Origin: an uncultured Candidatus Altimarinota bacterium
GTDB lineage: Bacteria; Patescibacteriota; Gracilibacteria; UBA4473
Length of the DNA: 6,260 nt
Assembly: GCA_938021445.1 (NCBI GenBank)
Contig: CALIGR010000131.1
Span: 1 to 6,260 of the forward strand
Direction of reading: 5' to 3'
Within the stretch, counting starts at the first letter, position 1; every line of letters begins with the position of its first letter. Below, one piece after another: positions 5,611 through 6,260 of the stretch. The notes beneath the pieces were generated by a model, which was not told the origin of the DNA, searched no databases, and saw only the letters and a program-made list of their open reading frames with translations. The position numbers and the translations under genes were made by a program.

Positions 5611-6260
5611 TTAAGCATTTTTCTCGTTGTCACTCAAAATATCTTCACTGAGGTATCTTAATGAGATGACGGCTTGTTCGATAATTCTTTTGAGGCGATC
5701 TTGTGGGTAGTCTTGTCTTTTGTGCGGAAGTCCGATGCTTACACTGGAGACAGTTCGGTAACCAAAATCTGTTTCATAAGTAGTGTAATCTCTTTCTCCC
5801 ATTTCCCTAGTTATCAGCGCTCTAGTTTCGTAATCAGGGCCTTCATTTTTACCTTCTTGTAAATGCCAAGGATTTGCACCAATCATGGCTTTTCGACGGA
5901 AGGCTTCACCTTCAGCTTTAAGCGGCAAAGCAAGAGATGGATCATAGTCTTGCATACGCGTGAAAAAATTTGGCGTTTTTTCTGTAAATCTCCCAGCCAC
6001 TTGAATACAGCTAAATACTTGATTACGTTGAGCTTTTATTAGTTTATAAAGAGTTCGAAAAACAATCATAAAAGCTAGGTAATCTACAGACTGGCTGGTT
6101 CTGGCTAAAAGCGTAATAGCTCTTCTGTTAATCCCTAGGGTACAGCTACGTTGGTTTACTGCAACACGGCTATCGGGGAGGCTTAGTTTTGCTAGTTGTA
6201 GGTCATTGGTTCGACGCGCATTGCGTTGTATCTCGGCTTTGGTAAAGACGGGCGAGAAGT
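5611..6260 (-). CDS. Hypothetical protein, C-terminal 215 residues (5' end beyond the window)
   Basis: I do not recognise this protein. The minus-strand frame is open from the window edge to a TAA at 5613-5611, with no stop in between; the ATG at 6069 is internal, since the reading continues upstream through coding-like sequence. The visible part is soluble and rich in Arg, Lys, Asp and Glu. It includes LSLPDSRVAVNQRS, RRAITLLARTSQSVDYLAF, FRTLYKLIKAQRNQVFSCIQ, a Pro/Phe-containing stretch (TEKTPNFFTRMQDYDP), a basic FRRKAMIGANPW motif, then ERDYTTYETDFGYRTVSSVSIGL split by a turn before PHKRQDYPQDRLKRIIEQA and a helical, acidic C-terminus. Only two cysteines are seen and no membrane helix. 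The helical beginning and mixed strand/helix end suggest at least two structural units. It converges on purH with a 5-nt gap and no evident terminator. Arginine-rich helices might mean nucleic-acid contact, but that is speculation. Confidence 0.75.
   Translation of the reverse strand, partial: FSPVFTKAEIQRNARRTNDLQLAKLSLPDSRVAVNQRSCTLGINRRAITLLARTSQSVDYLAFMIVFRTLYKLIKAQRNQVFSCIQVAGRFTEKTPNFFTRMQDYDPSLALPLKAEGEAFRRKAMIGANPWHLQEGKNEGPDYETRALITREMGERDYTTYETDFGYRTVSSVSIGLPHKRQDYPQDRLKRIIEQAVISLRYLSEDILSDNEKNA

Noticed and set aside
5605..5631. GACAA...TTGTC inverted repeat after purH as a terminator
   Set aside because: The stem is only 5 bp with a 17-nt loop and no following T-tract.

Overview
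This is a compact bacterial chromosome segment of moderate GC content (a little over 40% by eye). It carries five complete recognisable genes, one small unrecognised gene, and a partial gene at each edge. The very tight packing, moderate base composition and style of the proteins fit a small-genome lineage such as Candidate Phyla Radiation / Patescibacteria, perhaps Peregrinibacteria-like because purH is present. That placement is inference and needs a phylogeny. All seven visible stop codons are TAA or TAG, and no TGA occurs in frame, so the standard code reads every gene cleanly.

Layout, left to right. At 1-71 (minus) is the first 23 codons of a leftward gene whose N-terminus resembles those of Mur ligase-like proteins. 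It diverges from der (138-1598, plus), the double-GTPase ribosome assembly factor. A PrxQ/Bcp-type peroxiredoxin (1615-2058, plus) follows 16 nt later and probably shares der's transcript. It ends one nucleotide from the stop of a convergent DUF389 membrane protein (2060-2797, minus). DUF389 and the next gene, an M42-family metallo-aminopeptidase (2864-3943, plus), are divergent. The 66 nt between their starts hold a convincing promoter for DUF389 and a weaker overlapping one for the peptidase. The peptidase stop overlaps the start of a 43-residue small protein (3943-4074) as TAATG, and purH (4085-5605) follows 10 nt later, giving a likely three-gene operon. From 5611 to the right edge (minus) runs the C-terminal 215 residues of a protein I cannot identify; it converges on purH with a 5-nt gap.

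The genes are mostly housekeeping: ribosome biogenesis (Der), peroxide detoxification (Bcp), peptide turnover (M42) and the last two steps of IMP synthesis (PurH). No mobile element, CRISPR array, RNA gene or phage gene is seen. No stretch of 300 bases lacks a gene; the longest gaps are the two divergent regions of 66 nt. The least explained parts are the right-edge protein, the TAATG-coupled small protein, the peroxiredoxin without the usual resolving cysteine, and the overlapping divergent promoters.
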